Of a stretch of DNA of 32,320 nt, positions 15,232 through 24,194 are shown in pieces. Every line of letters begins with the position of its first letter. The stretch's first letter is position 1. This stretch comes from Actinomycetota bacterium (GTDB taxonomy: Bacteria; Actinomycetota; Acidimicrobiia; Acidimicrobiales; JAJPHE01): contig JAJPHE010000036.1 in NCBI GenBank assembly GCA_021325435.1, positions 1-32,320 on the forward strand, given 5' to 3'. The translations under genes and the position numbers were made by a program. The notes beneath the pieces are model-generated. The model ran no database searches, was not told where the DNA came from, and saw only the letters and a program-made list of their open reading frames with translations.

Positions 15232-15423
15232 GTGAGCTCCCAGCCGCTCGACTTCGAATGCCCCCGCTGCGCCCGGCCGGCGTCACAGGCCACCTACGGA
15301 CCGTGCGCCGACTGCCGCCACCAGCTGCGGGCCCGCTTCGAGGGCGATGGACGCCAGGTGGAGGTCGCCCGCTACGAGCCCAAGATGAACGTGGTGCCCA
15401 ACCAGGTGGCCACCAAGGACTGA
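15232..15423 (+). CDS. Small zinc-ribbon protein, 63 residues
   Basis: Starting at GTG 15232, the 63-residue product has two CxxC pairs, ECPRCARP and GPCADCRHQ, separated by 11 residues, a zinc-ribbon knuckle. It then has a basic segment (RARFEGDGRQVEVARYEPKMNVVPNQVATKD). No catalytic domain is present. Small zinc-binding proteins of this type are common in Actinobacteria and generally of unknown role. A longer frame runs upstream to 15094 but would overlap the divergent DUF885 gene, so the GTG is preferred. Confidence 0.6.
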   Translation: MSSQPLDFECPRCARPASQATYGPCADCRHQLRARFEGDGRQVEVARYEPKMNVVPNQVATKD

Positions 15424-15458
15424 GCTCTGTCGGCGCGCCGCGGGCTACCGTCGAGTCC

Positions 15459-16334
15459 GTGCTGGTCGACAGTTTCCGCTTCTTGCCCCGCAGCTTCGTT
15501 CCCCTCTATCAGTCGCCTGCTCCCCTGCCCGGCGAGGAGGAGCCAGTGTGGGCGCCGTTCCCCGCGCGGCTGGCCGAGGCGTCGGTCGCCCTGATCACCT
15601 CGGCCGGCCTCCACGTCGAAGGCAAGCAGGAGCCGTTCGACGCTGAGGGCGAGCGGCGCCAGCCGACCTGGGGAGATCCGACTCACCGGGTGATCCCGGC
15701 GGAGCTGGGGGAACGGCGCCTCGGCATGACCCACCTGCACGTGAACCCCACCGACGCCCTGGCCGACAACAACGTCGTTTTACCGTCCGCCGTGCTGGCG
15801 GAACTGGTGGCCGACGGTCGGGTGGGGGCGGCCGGGCCCGACCACGTTTCGGTGATGGGATATCAGCAAGCCGGGCTGGAGGTGTGGCGGAACGAGACGG
15901 CGCCGGCCATCGTCGAGCTGCTGCGCCGGCAGGGGACCGACGGGGTGGTGCTGGCGCCGGTCTGACCGGACTGCTGCCGCAACGTGCCCGTGCTGGCACG
16001 CCGCATCGAAGCCGCCGGCATCCCCACCGTAACCGTCACGATGATGCCCGACGTGGCCGACGCCCTACTCACCCCGAGAGTCGTCGGCGTCGAGTTCCCC
16101 TTCGGTCATCCGTTCGGCATGCCGGCGGACCGCCACACCCAACGCCGGGTGCTGGCCACCGCCCTCGACGTCCTGGCCGGGGCGTCCCGCCCGGGCACCC
16201 GGGTCGACGTCGACATCGAGTGGCCCCAGCCCCGGGGGGAGGCGTACAAGGCGTGGCAGCCGGCTGAGCCCAGCCCGATCGTGGCCATGATGCTGAACCG
16301 GGCGGGGAGGCCGGGCGGCGACGGAGCCGCTTAG
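15459..16334 (+). CDS. GrdB/PrdB-family reductase-like selenoprotein with in-frame UGA (probable Sec169)
   Basis: The reading frame starts at GTG 15459, meets a TGA at 15963-15965 and continues open in the same frame to TAG at 16334, giving 291 residues if TGA is read as selenocysteine. Both sides belong to one family: the first part (PAELGERRLGMTHLHVNPTDA, GPDHVSVMGYQ, APAIVELLRRQGTDGVVLAPV) and the second part (VPVLARRIEAAGIPTVTVT) resemble the glycine/sarcosine/betaine reductase selenoprotein B and D-proline reductase PrdB proteins. The TGA falls exactly at the redox position, U169-P-D-C172, where homologues carry Sec or Cys. A hairpin suitable as a bacterial SECIS follows. The reaction in this organism is unknown. 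A -10-like TACCGT ends 7 bases before the GTG. If UGA were a real stop, this would be a split pseudogene. Confidence 0.75.
15963..16000 (+). promoter_or_regulatory. Recoded UGA with bSECIS-like hairpin
   Basis: After the UGA (15963-15965), CGTGCC (15983-15988) pairs perfectly with GGCACG (15995-16000) around the loop CGTGCT. The loop begins 24 bases after the UGA and has a G as its second base with a GU inside. Bacterial SECIS elements recognised by SelB need a stem-loop with the apical loop about 16-37 bases downstream and a G in the first loop positions, so the geometry agrees. Whether the genome encodes SelA, SelB and tRNA-Sec is not visible here. Confidence 0.6.
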
Positions 16335-16477
16335 CGCAGGAGCAGCATCCCGTCGCAGGCGCAGTTCCCGTCGGCGCACCCGCACATCAGGGGAGCGTCG
16401 TCGGCCAGGCCGTCGAAGAACCGGCGGGCTGCCCGAGCCACCCTCGACCGGGGCCGCTCCGACACTGACTTCCGCAT
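16331..16477 (-). CDS. Possible small Cys-rich protein, 48 residues
   Basis: A 48-codon frame on the minus strand begins at ATG 16477 and ends in TAA at 16331, overlapping the end of the selenoprotein gene tail to tail by 4 bases. The N-terminal half is strongly basic (KSVSERPRSRVARAARRFFDG) and the C-terminal half holds a tight cluster LMCGCADGNCACDG with four Cys as CxC-x5-CxC, suitable for metal binding. A GGGGGG run about 17 bases before the ATG is a poor ribosome binding site. No family is recognised. It fills the otherwise unannotated gap before osmC; from 16478 to 16637 I see no gene. Confidence 0.35.
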   Translation of the reverse strand: MRKSVSERPRSRVARAARRFFDGLADDAPLMCGCADGNCACDGMLLLR

Positions 16478-16637
16478 CACGACTGTCTATCCCCCCGTTT
16501 ACCCACTGGCAACCATCGCGAGCACCCGGTGACGTGGGCGCCGGCGGGCCGGCATGGTAGGAGAACCGGAACGGAGCGTGGCGGAGGGCGGGCGTCACTA
16601 GGGTGAAGCCGACAAATCCCCCGACGAGGAGAAGCAC

Positions 16638-17063
16638 ATGCCGGTCCGCACCGCCGAAGCTCAGTGGGAGGGTTCCCTCCAGGACGGCAAGGGCACGATG
16701 CGCACCGGCAGCGGTGCGTTCGAGGGCTCCTACTCGTTCGGATCCCGTTTCGAGGAGGGACCGGGGACCAACCCCGAGGAACTCATCGGCGCCGCCCATG
16801 CCGGGTGCTTCTCGATGGCCCTGTCGGCCGGCCTGGGTCGGGCCGGGCACCCGCCCAACCGGGTGCACACCACCGCCCGCGTCCACATCGAGCGGGGCGA
16901 CGCCGGCTTCTCCATCACCCGGATCGAGCTCGACACCGAAGCCGAGGTCCCCGGCATCGACGAGAAGGCCTTCCTCGAAGAGGCGGAGAAGGCCAAGTCC
17001 GGCTGCCCGGTGTCCAAGGCGCTGGCCGCCACCGAGATCACCCTCAACGCCCGCCTGGTCTGA
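16638..17063 (+). CDS. OsmC/Ohr-family hydroperoxide reductase
   Basis: This 141-residue protein starts at ATG 16638 with GAGGAG 6 bases upstream. OsmC-family proteins reduce organic hydroperoxides with a pair of conserved Cys and protect against oxidative stress in the cytoplasm. Both are present: C57 in GAAHAGCFSMALS and C123 in KSGCPVSKAL, with the NPEELIGAAHAGCF block typical of OsmC. The first 30 residues (AQWEGSLQDGKGTMRTGSG) also fit the OsmC subfamily rather than Ohr. The gene is convergent with the EamA transporter gene and shares a strong hairpin with it. Confidence 0.92.
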   Translation: MPVRTAEAQWEGSLQDGKGTMRTGSGAFEGSYSFGSRFEEGPGTNPEELIGAAHAGCFSMALSAGLGRAGHPPNRVHTTARVHIERGDAGFSITRIELDTEAEVPGIDEKAFLEEAEKAKSGCPVSKALAATEITLNARLV

Positions 17064-17084
17064 TCGCGCTGATCGTCAGCGCGA
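17064..17084. terminator. Bidirectional terminator-like hairpin between osmC and the EamA gene
   Basis: TCGCGCTGA (17064-17072) pairs perfectly with TCAGCGCGA (17076-17084) around a TCG loop, giving a 9-base stem that begins right after the osmC stop and overlaps the last codons of the convergent gene. There is no T-run. Its position between two convergent stops makes a terminator the simplest reading. Confidence 0.6.
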
Positions 17085-17999
17085 CGTCGCCGACGCCGCC
17101 GCCTCGGCCGACCGCGGATCACGCGGGGACACGACCGGTGCCCCCGGCGGCTGACCCCGGCGGGTGGCGAGGACCGAGCCGACTACCACCAGCGAAAAGC
17201 CGACGCCGATTCCCAAGGTGAACGGCTCGCCCAGCAGGATGACCCCGAGCACCACGGCCACGGCCGGGTTGACGTAGGTGATCACCGTCGCCCGCACCGG
17301 TCCCACTTCGGCGATCAGGATGAAGAACAACACGAAGGCCAGGGCGGTGCAGATCAGGGCGAGGCCGGCGACGGCGGCGACCGTCTCTCCGGAGATCCGC
17401 GTGGGCGGAGCGATCGCCATCACCGGCGCGTAGGCGGCCGCGGTGATCGTCACCGAGGCGGCCACCACCCCAAGGGGCGGCAGATCCGACAGGGTCCGGC
17501 TGATCAGCAGCGGCCCGATGGCGTAGCCGGCGGCCACCAGCAGCACCTCGCCGATGGCGCCCAGATTGGCCCCGTGGACGTCGATGCCAACCAGGGCGGC
17601 CACACCGGCCAAGCCAACACCTAGCCCGGCCAGGCGGCGAAGTCCGAGGCGTTCGGTGGCGCCGGTCACCCGGGCGACCGCCGCTCCGATCAGAGGCACG
17701 GTCGCCACCAGCAAGGAGGAAAGCGAGCTGGTAAGCGTCTTTTCGGCTCTCGTCAGCAGCAACCAGGGGACGGCGATCTCGACCGCGGTGTAGACGACGA
17801 CCAGGGCCCACCGCTTGACGACCGGCCGGAGCTCGCCCCGGGCGGCGGCGAGCGGCAGGAGGATGAGGGCGGCCGGAGCGGTCCGCATGAACACCAGGTC
17901 CGCCGGTGACAGCTGGCGGACGGCCACCCGGATTAGCAGGTACGGGATGCCCCAGATCAGGCTCATGACCGCGAACAGCAGCCAACCCCGCCGCGACAT
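17076..17999 (-). CDS. EamA/DMT-family membrane transporter
   Basis: This 307-residue inner-membrane protein has about ten hydrophobic segments arranged as two EamA repeats of five. Examples are LFAVMSLIWGIPYLLIRVAV at the start, LAGLGVGLAGVAALVGIDV in the middle, and VITYVNPAVAVVLGVILLGEPFTLGIGVGFSLVVVGSVLATRR near the end, where the conserved P and LGE of the second repeat are visible. Members export amino acids or other small metabolites; the substrate is not predictable. The C-terminal 25 residues are polar. The ATG at 17999 has AGGAG about 7 bases upstream on the minus strand. Confidence 0.9.
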   Translation of the reverse strand: MSRRGWLLFAVMSLIWGIPYLLIRVAVRQLSPADLVFMRTAPAALILLPLAAARGELRPVVKRWALVVVYTAVEIAVPWLLLTRAEKTLTSSLSSLLVATVPLIGAAVARVTGATERLGLRRLAGLGVGLAGVAALVGIDVHGANLGAIGEVLLVAAGYAIGPLLISRTLSDLPPLGVVAASVTITAAAYAPVMAIAPPTRISGETVAAVAGLALICTALAFVLFFILIAEVGPVRATVITYVNPAVAVVLGVILLGEPFTLGIGVGFSLVVVGSVLATRRGQPPGAPVVSPRDPRSAEAAASATSR

Positions 18000-18058
18000 G
18001 CTGGAGCTCCTCGGGTGCTACTGAGCGGACGTTCCGCCCGTCAGATCATCCCAGAGAA

Positions 18059-18991
18059 TCACTGAGCCACTGACACGAGGCGCCGGGCCGTCGGGCGCAG
18101 AGTCCTGCGGTGGCGCCCAGGGTTCCTGTCCGCCGACGCCCGGGTGGCAGAGCCGTTTTCTTCGGAATCTCCGCCGTCGCCCCTGGTGTCGGCCCCGCCG
18201 CCCGACGGGGCGCTCGCCTTACCGCTCACCGGAGGTCCGGCCGCCGGATCCGACAGGGCGAGCATCTCGGCCCACACCACCTTCCCGGTGCCGCCCGGCA
18301 GGGCGTCGACGCCCCAGGCCAGGCACAGCATGGACACGAGGAGAAGCCCTCGGCCGTGCTCGTCGCGGGTGGTGGCCGCCTGCGGGTCGGGCATGCCGGA
18401 TCCACGGTCGGTCACCTCGAGGCGAAGGATCCCCTGGGCCAGACGGGCGCTGACCTCGCAGCGGGTTCCGGCGTGAACCAGGGCGTTGGTCACCAGCTCA
18501 CTGACCACCACCTGGGCGTTGTCGATGGCGTCGATACACCCCCACCGCCGGCACTGGTCGGCGATGAAGCGTCGGGCCTCGGCGACACCCCGTCGGTCGG
18601 GGCCGACCTCGATGCTGGCGGTCTGGTGGCGCCGGCGACCCAGATCGGAGATGAGGTCGATGAGGTAGCCGAGGTTCTGGTCCTTGTGAACGTAGCCCTC
18701 GACCCTCTCCATCACATACTCGCTGTCGTGAACCGCCGACCCGGTGTACACGACGACCTGGGCGTTGGGGGCGACGCGTCGGAGACCGGTGAGCACCTCA
18801 CGGCCGGCGAGGTCCGGTAGGCCGAGATCGAGCACGACGACATCGGGCTGATGCTGGCGAGCGGCCTCGATGGCAGCGGCTCCCCCGTCGGCCTCGGCGA
18901 CGACCTCGAACCCGCCCCGCAACCGCAGCGCCTGTCGGACGACCACCCGTAGCTCAGCGAGGTCGTCGACGAGGAGGACGGTTACCGCCAC
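18059..18991 (-). CDS. Response-regulator receiver fused to an anti-sigma-type HATPase domain
   Basis: This 310-residue protein has two domains. Residues 1-115 form a CheY-like receiver with the acidic pair D9/D10, phosphoacceptor D55 in [11 protein letters not shown]83 in VVYTGSAV and K103. Residues about 125-235 form an RsbW/SpoIIAB-type ATPase (HATPase_c_2) with [15 protein letters not shown] (N169), DRGSGMPDP and GRGLLLVSM. Such ATPases act as serine kinases or anti-sigma factors in partner-switching. There is no DNA-binding domain. The last 65 residues are a Gly/Ser/Arg-rich tail, probably disordered. The fusion suggests direct control of the ATPase by phosphorylation. The start is GTG 18991 with a -10-like TATTCT 8 bases upstream, consistent with a leaderless mRNA. 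Confidence 0.88.
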   Translation of the reverse strand: MAVTVLLVDDLAELRVVVRQALRLRGGFEVVAEADGGAAAIEAARQHQPDVVVLDLGLPDLAGREVLTGLRRVAPNAQVVVYTGSAVHDSEYVMERVEGYVHKDQNLGYLIDLISDLGRRRHQTASIEVGPDRRGVAEARRFIADQCRRWGCIDAIDNAQVVVSELVTNALVHAGTRCEVSARLAQGILRLEVTDRGSGMPDPQAATTRDEHGRGLLLVSMLCLAWGVDALPGGTGKVVWAEMLALSDPAAGPPVSGKASAPSGGGADTRGDGGDSEENGSATRASADRNPGRHRRTLRPTARRLVSVAQ

Positions 18992-18999
18992 AGCGGGTA

Positions 19000-19005
19000 A
19001 GAATA
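19000..19005 (-). promoter_or_regulatory. -10-like TATTCT before the receiver-HATPase gene
   Basis: On the minus strand TATTCT (19005-19000) ends 8 bases before the GTG at 18991, with no Shine-Dalgarno sequence between. A leaderless start is likely. No clear -35 is seen. Confidence 0.35.
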
Positions 19006-19143
19006 GTCAAACCTAGCGATGTCGCGCCGTGGCGGCGACCGCCATGTCTCGTCCGACTGATGACGGCGTCGCGCCTCCGCGTCGGGACGCCGCCCGGGTC
19101 TGCCGCCGTAGTGTGCGGTCAGTCGGCGAACGAGGGGGTGAGG

Positions 19144-20784
19144 GTGACGGCGTCCTCATATGACCACGGTGTCAGCGCTGTCCCTCTGCTCGGGGAGACC
19201 ATCGGGGAGAACACCCGCCGCACGGTCGAGCGCTGGCCCGACAACGAGGCTCTCGTCGTAGCTCACCAGGGTTTCCGGGCCAGCTACCGCGACTTCTGGG
19301 ACCTGACGTCCCGTTGCGCCCGGGGCTTGTTGGCCCGGAGCGTGAGCAAGGGCGACCGGGTCGGCATCTGGGCGCCCAACCGTTACGAATGGGTCGTCAC
19401 CCAGTACGCCACGGCACGGATCGGAGCCATCCTCGTCAACATCAACCCGGCCTACAAGACCGCCGAGCTGCAATACGCCCTCCGACAGTCCGGCACCAGC
19501 TTCCTGCTGCTGGCGCGGGCGTTCCGGGCCAACGACTACGTCGCCATGCTCGGCGAGGTGCGGGGCAAATGTCCCGAGCTCCGGGAAGCGGTGGTGTTGG
19601 AGGACGGCTGGGACGAACTGCTCGCCCAGGGCGACACCGTCGACGAAGGCGAGCTGGCGGCGATCGAGGCGACGCTCCAGTTCGACGACCCGATCAACAT
19701 CCAGTACACGTCGGGTACCACCGGCTTCCCCAAGGGCGCCACCCTCTCCCACCACAATATCCTCAACAACGGGTTCTTCATCGGCGAGGGACTGCACTAC
19801 ACACCGGATGATCGGGTCTGCATCCCCGTGCCCTTCTACCATTGCTTCGGCATGGTGCTCGGGAACCTGGCCGTCACCAGCCACGGCTCGACCATGGTGA
19901 TCCCGGCGGAGTCCTACGACCCCGTGGCCACCATGAGGTGCGTTCAGGAAGAGCGGTGCACGTCGCTCTACGGCACCCCCACCATGTTCATCGGCGAACT
20001 CGACAGCCCCAGCTTCGGCGAGTTCGACTTCAGCAGCCTGCGCACCGGGGTCATGGCCGGGGCTCCGTGCCCGGTCGAGGTGATGCGCAAGGTCCTCACC
20101 ACCATGCACATGCCGGAGATAACGATCATGTACGGCATGACGGAGACGTCGCCGGTGTCGACCCAGTCCCTGATCGGCGATCCCATCGAGAAGCAGACCG
20201 GCACGGTCGGTCGGGTCTACCCGCACGTGGAGATCAAGATCGTCGACCCCGCTACCGGCGCCATCGTCCCCCGGGGGACGCCCGGCGAGTTCTGCACCAG
20301 GGGCTACAGCGTCATGCTCGGCTACTGGAACAATCCTGATGCCACCAGCGAAGCCATCGACTCCGCCCACTGGATGCACACGGGCGACCTGGCCGAGATG
20401 GACGCCGACGGCTACGTCAAGATCGTGGGCCGGCTGAAGGACATGATCATCCGGGGCGGGGAGAACATCTACCCCCGTGAGGTCGAGGAGTACCTGTACA
20501 CCCATCCGGCCGTGGCCGACGCCCAGGTGATCGGCGTCCCCAGCGAGCGCTACGGCGAGGAGGTGATGGTCTGGGTGAAGCTGCGCGACGGCGCTCAGGC
20601 GACCGGCGACGATCTGGCCGAGTTCTGCCGGGGACGCATCGCCACCTACAAGATCCCCCGGTACTGGAAGTTCGTGGACGAGTTCCCCATGACCGTCACG
20701 GGGAAGATCCGCAAGGTCGAGATGCGCGAGATCTCGGTGCGGGAACTCGGACTCGACCAGGCGGACGCCGTCCCGACGGCCTGA
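19144..20784 (+). CDS. AMP-binding acyl-CoA synthetase (FadD-type fatty-acid--CoA ligase)
   Basis: With GTG 19144 (GAGGGGG about 6 bases upstream) the protein has 546 residues; a longer frame from 19060 exists but has no ribosome binding site. It is an acyl-adenylate-forming enzyme that activates a carboxylic acid with ATP and joins it to CoA. Motifs in order: [13 protein letters not shown]-loop (about 188-199), [26 protein letters not shown] (A5), [40 protein letters not shown] (A7-A8), and [13 protein letters not shown] with catalytic K521. The medium- or long-chain fatty acid ligase group fits best, but the acyl chain is not certain. The aldo/keto reductase gene follows after 13 bases in a likely operon. 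Confidence 0.92.
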   Translation: MTASSYDHGVSAVPLLGETIGENTRRTVERWPDNEALVVAHQGFRASYRDFWDLTSRCARGLLARSVSKGDRVGIWAPNRYEWVVTQYATARIGAILVNINPAYKTAELQYALRQSGTSFLLLARAFRANDYVAMLGEVRGKCPELREAVVLEDGWDELLAQGDTVDEGELAAIEATLQFDDPINIQYTSGTTGFPKGATLSHHNILNNGFFIGEGLHYTPDDRVCIPVPFYHCFGMVLGNLAVTSHGSTMVIPAESYDPVATMRCVQEERCTSLYGTPTMFIGELDSPSFGEFDFSSLRTGVMAGAPCPVEVMRKVLTTMHMPEITIMYGMTETSPVSTQSLIGDPIEKQTGTVGRVYPHVEIKIVDPATGAIVPRGTPGEFCTRGYSVMLGYWNNPDATSEAIDSAHWMHTGDLAEMDADGYVKIVGRLKDMIIRGGENIYPREVEEYLYTHPAVADAQVIGVPSERYGEEVMVWVKLRDGAQATGDDLAEFCRGRIATYKIPRYWKFVDEFPMTVTGKIRKVEMREISVRELGLDQADAVPTA

Positions 20785-20797
20785 CCAGGAGGACACC

Positions 20798-21775
20798 ATG
20801 AAGTACCGGAAACTCGGGCGCACCGGACTGGAAGTGTCCGCCATCTGCCTGGGCTGCATGAGCTACGGCGAGCCGGACCGGGGCGGGCACCCGTGGTCCC
20901 TGGACGAGGAGGCCAGCCGTCCGTTCATCGAGCGGGCCCTGGAGAAGGGCATCAACTTCTTCGACACGGCCAACGTGTACTCCCTCGGCTCGAGCGAGGA
21001 GATCGTCGGCCGGGCCCTCAACGACATGGTCAACCGCGACGAGATCGTCCTGGCCACCAAGGTGCACGGGCCGATGCGAGAGGGACCCAACTCGGCCGGC
21101 CTGTCGCGCAAGGCGATCATGACCGAGGTGGACGGCAGCCTGCGCCGCCTGGGCACCGACTACATCGACCTCTACCAGATCCACCGGTGGGACCGCCGCA
21201 CGCCGATCGAAGAGACGCTCGAGGCCCTGCACGATGTGGTCAAGTCGGGGAAGGTGCGCTACATCGGCGCCTCGTCGATGTGGGCCTGGCAGTTCACCAA
21301 GGCGCTCTACACCGCCGACCTGCGGGGCTGGACACGGTTCGTCAGCATGCAGAACCACTACAACCTCCTCAACCGCGAGGAGGAGCGGGAGATGCTTCCG
21401 CTCTGCGCCGACCAGGGCATCGGGGTCATCCCCTGGAGCCCGCTGGCCCGGGGCCGCCTGACCCGCGATCCGGAGGAGGCGACCGAGCGATCGAGATCAG
21501 ACGAGTTCGGCCGGCGCCTCTACGACGTGGAGGGCTCCGACCGGGCTGTCATCGACCGGGTGGCCGAGATCGCCCGCCAGCGCGACGTGCCCCGGGCCCA
21601 GGTCGCCCTGGCCTGGCTGCTGTCCAAGAAGGTCGTCACCGCCCCGATCGTCGGCGCCACCAAGCTCCATCACATCGACGATGCCGTCGCCGCCGTGGAC
21701 CTCGAGCTTTCCGACGAAGAGGTGAAGAGCCTGGAGGAGCCCTACGTTCCCCACCAGGTCGCCGGCTTCGCCTAG
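20798..21775 (+). CDS. Aldo/keto reductase
   Basis: This 325-residue NADPH-dependent oxidoreductase has the TIM-barrel AKR fold. The catalytic tetrad is visible: D56 and Y61 in [19 protein letters not shown]88 in LATKVHG and H129 in YQIHRWD. The cofactor region at the C-terminus reads [19 protein letters not shown]. The form resembles the YajO/Tas-like group, which reduces aldehydes or ketones; the substrate is not known. AGGAGG lies 5 bases before the ATG. It follows the acyl-CoA ligase closely and is probably transcribed with it. Confidence 0.92.
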   Translation: MKYRKLGRTGLEVSAICLGCMSYGEPDRGGHPWSLDEEASRPFIERALEKGINFFDTANVYSLGSSEEIVGRALNDMVNRDEIVLATKVHGPMREGPNSAGLSRKAIMTEVDGSLRRLGTDYIDLYQIHRWDRRTPIEETLEALHDVVKSGKVRYIGASSMWAWQFTKALYTADLRGWTRFVSMQNHYNLLNREEEREMLPLCADQGIGVIPWSPLARGRLTRDPEEATERSRSDEFGRRLYDVEGSDRAVIDRVAEIARQRDVPRAQVALAWLLSKKVVTAPIVGATKLHHIDDAVAAVDLELSDEEVKSLEEPYVPHQVAGFA

Positions 21776-21821
21776 AGCCGCCGCCCAACCGGACCACTGA
21801 GACAACTGGAGGCGGCGGCGG

Positions 21822-22298
21822 ATGGAGGAGAACGAGACCAAGCAGCAGCGGGTGGACCGCGAGCTGGGCGAGCTCCTCAACGAGCTGAGGGTGGCGCTCC
21901 CGGGGGTCCAGGTCCTGTTCGCCTTTCTGCTGACCGTCCCGTTCCAGCAGCACTTCCAGCACATCACCTCCTTTCTCCGCAACGTCTACCAGGCCACCCT
22001 GCTGGCTTCGGCTCTGGCCGTCATCCTGCTGATCAGCCCGGCTGCTCAGCATCGACTGCTGTTCCGCCGGCACGACAAAGAGCCCATGCTCTTCCGGTTC
22101 AACCGGTACGCCGTCGCCGGTCTGGTCTGCCTGGGGGCGGCGCTGACCGGATCGGTGCTGCTGGTGACCTCGTACCTGTTCGGCGACCTCCACGGGGAGG
22201 TCACCGCCGCCGTCACCGCCGCCGTCTTCCTCGGCCTGTGGGTGGCCCGGCCTCTCCAGCGTCGGAGAGTGACCGAGCCCGACCCCGATCCTGAATAG
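21822..22298 (+). CDS. DUF6328 family small membrane protein
   Basis: This 158-residue protein has a charged start (MEENETKQQRVDRELGELLNELRVALPGVQVLFAFLLTVPF), a pattern I associate with the actinobacterial DUF6328 family. Four hydrophobic segments follow, roughly at residues 28-42, 56-75, 93-113 and 120-140, and the C-terminus is short and polar. The function is unknown. It lies 46 bases after the aldo/keto reductase, on the same strand, and could be in the same transcript. Confidence 0.7.
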   Translation: MEENETKQQRVDRELGELLNELRVALPGVQVLFAFLLTVPFQQHFQHITSFLRNVYQATLLASALAVILLISPAAQHRLLFRRHDKEPMLFRFNRYAVAGLVCLGAALTGSVLLVTSYLFGDLHGEVTAAVTAAVFLGLWVARPLQRRRVTEPDPDPE

Positions 22299-22398
22299 GA
22301 CCCGGTTCGCACCGCTCTTGGCTGCCTGTCGGCCCGCCGGCGACCGATCGTGAGATGTCGCGCCGTCGAGCACCGGCTGTTGCTGCTAGAACCCGGTC

Positions 22399-23367
22399 AT
22401 GAAAGCCGCCGTCTACTACGAGACAGGCGGGCCGGATGTCTTCCGCTACGAGGACGTTCCCGACCCCGTCGCCGGCCCCGGTGACCTGCTGGTCCAGGTC
22501 GAGGCGGTCAGCATCGAGGGTGGTGACACCCTCAACCGTCTCGGGGGGGAGCTGAGCCGGGTACCCCACATAGTCGGCTACCAGTGCGCCGGCACGGTGG
22601 CCGAGGTCGGCAGCGCCGTCCAAGGGTTCGCCCCCGGCGACCGGGTGGTGACGGTGGGCGTGGACGGGTCCCACGCCGCCCTCCGGGCCGTCCCCGCCGG
22701 GTTCGCCTGGAGGATCCCCGACGGTCTGTCCACCCCCGAAGCGGCCTGCGTCCCCGTGCCGTTCGGCACCGCCCACGACTGCCTGTTCGAGTTCGGGCGC
22801 CTGCGTTCCGGCGAGACGGTGCTCGTCCACGCCGGGGCCGGGGGCGTCGGCATCGCCGCCATCCAGCTGGCCAAGGGGGCCGGGGCCCGGGTCTTCGCCA
22901 CCGCCTCGAGCGACGAGAAGCTCAGTCGGCTCGGCGAGCTCGGCCTCGACGAGGGGATCAACTACACCACCTCCGACTTCGTGGCCGAGGTGCGTCGGTT
23001 GACCGACGGGAGGGGCGCCGACGTGATCGTCGACTCGGTGGGCGGCTCGACCCTGCAGAAGAGCCTCGCCGCCCTGTCGTACCGGGGACGATGCATCAGT
23101 GTCGGCGACGCCGGGCGCGCTCCGGCGGAGACGCTCGACATCTCCAACATGAGGGGAAACAACCAGACGCTCAGCGGCTACTTCCTCGGGGCCGAGCTGC
23201 TGCTGTCCGACCGGGCTCATCCGATGATCGGCCAGTTGCTAGAGGACATCACCCGGGGTGGGCTCCGGGTCGTCGTCGACCGTGAGTATCCGCTGGCCGA
23301 AGCGGCCGCCGCTCATGCCTACATCGAAAGCCGTCAGTCGTTCGGCAGGGTGCTGCTGATTCCTTGA
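22399..23367 (+). CDS. MDR-family quinone-oxidoreductase-like protein
   Basis: This 322-residue medium-chain dehydrogenase/reductase has the N-terminal GroES-like domain (KAAVYYETGGPDVFRYEDVPDP, GYQCAGTVAEVGSAVQGFAPGDRV) and a Rossmann domain with VLVHAGAGGVGIAAIQLAK at about 141-159. The structural and catalytic zinc Cys clusters are absent, as in NADPH:quinone reductases of the zeta-crystallin group. The substrate is not predictable. A -10-like TAGAAC lies 6 bases before the ATG and there is no ribosome binding site, so translation may be leaderless. The next gene overlaps its stop by four bases (TTGA). Confidence 0.88.
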   Translation: MKAAVYYETGGPDVFRYEDVPDPVAGPGDLLVQVEAVSIEGGDTLNRLGGELSRVPHIVGYQCAGTVAEVGSAVQGFAPGDRVVTVGVDGSHAALRAVPAGFAWRIPDGLSTPEAACVPVPFGTAHDCLFEFGRLRSGETVLVHAGAGGVGIAAIQLAKGAGARVFATASSDEKLSRLGELGLDEGINYTTSDFVAEVRRLTDGRGADVIVDSVGGSTLQKSLAALSYRGRCISVGDAGRAPAETLDISNMRGNNQTLSGYFLGAELLLSDRAHPMIGQLLEDITRGGLRVVVDREYPLAEAAAAHAYIESRQSFGRVLLIP

Positions 23368-24170
23368 CAGGGCGGGCCCAGTCTGCACGCCGGCACAGGA
23401 GGGTCGGCGGCGTCCTCGTTGTGGTCGCCGCCGTCGCGGTGGTTCTCATCGCCCTCCGGGTCGGCAACCCCGGCATCACAGCCGGATGTTCGACCGGCAC
23501 CGGGTCCCAGCGCTACACCCTCTCTCCGGCCCAGGCCCAGAACGCGTCGATCATCGCCGCCGTGGCCGCCCGCAAGGGCCTGCCCGATCACGCGGTGACT
23601 GTCGCCTTGGCGGCGGCACTGCAGGAGTCGCGCCTCACCGACCTGGCCAGCGGCGACCGCGACTCCGTCGGCCTGTTCCAGCAGCGACCTTCGCAGGGTT
23701 GGGGCACCCCCGCCCAGCTGCAGGATCCCAACTACGCGTCGACCGCCTTCTATAACCGGTTGGAGCAGCTGCCCGGCTGGCAGAGCATGGCCGTCACCGA
23801 AGCGGCCCAGGCCATCCAGCACAGCGCCGCTCCCGACGCCTACGCCCGATGGGAGCCGGAAGCCCGCACGCTGGCCATCGCCCTCAGCGGCGAGGTGGCG
23901 GCCGGGCTGACGTGCCGGTTGACCGGGTTCACCGGAGCGGCCCCGCCCCCCGGAGAGCTGGTGGCCGCCGCCGCCTCCGAGTTCGGCGCGCCGTCGCTCG
24001 GGGTGACCGTGGATCAGAAGCGAGGCTGGGCCGTGGCCACCTGGGCGGTCGCCCACGCCGAGGCCTACCACCTCCGGGCGGTGGCCTTTCAGGGCTGGAC
24101 CTGGACGGCCAGCTCCGGGGTATGGGCCCGGGGCCCGATTTTCGAATCGGTGGTGACCGTCGCCACCTGA
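23364..24170 (+). CDS. Membrane-anchored lysozyme-like (transglycosylase-like) protein
   Basis: This 268-residue protein starts with TTG overlapping the stop of the MDR gene (TTGA). It has one N-terminal membrane segment (about 14-33, VGGVLVVVAAVAVVLIALRV) after basic residues, so the rest is outside the membrane. Residues 55-115 resemble the start of lytic transglycosylase/lysozyme domains: ALAAALQESRL with E88 as candidate catalytic Glu, then GDRDSVGLFQQRPSQGWGT, a form common in actinobacterial cell-wall-associated proteins. The remainder (about 190-268) is small and beta-rich, without a recognised family. A peptidoglycan target is inferred. Confidence 0.65.
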   Translation: MTGRAQSARRHRRVGGVLVVVAAVAVVLIALRVGNPGITAGCSTGTGSQRYTLSPAQAQNASIIAAVAARKGLPDHAVTVALAAALQESRLTDLASGDRDSVGLFQQRPSQGWGTPAQLQDPNYASTAFYNRLEQLPGWQSMAVTEAAQAIQHSAAPDAYARWEPEARTLAIALSGEVAAGLTCRLTGFTGAAPPPGELVAAAASEFGAPSLGVTVDQKRGWAVATWAVAHAEAYHLRAVAFQGWTWTASSGVWARGPIFESVVTVAT

Positions 24171-24175
24171 GCCGA

Positions 24176-24193
24176 CCGAGCTGGGGAGCTCGG
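24176..24193. terminator. Bidirectional terminator-like hairpin
   Basis: CCGAGCT (24176-24182) pairs perfectly with AGCTCGG (24187-24193) around GGGG, in the 24-base gap between the convergent stops of the lysozyme-like and MFS genes. There is no T-run. Confidence 0.55.
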
Positions 24194-24194
24194 A

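Noticed and set aside
15963-15965. In-frame TGA taken as a sequencing error or a true stop splitting a pseudogene
   Set aside because: The frame resumes without shift, family similarity continues across it, the TGA falls at the exact redox position and a suitable hairpin follows. Selenocysteine is the simpler explanation, though not proven.
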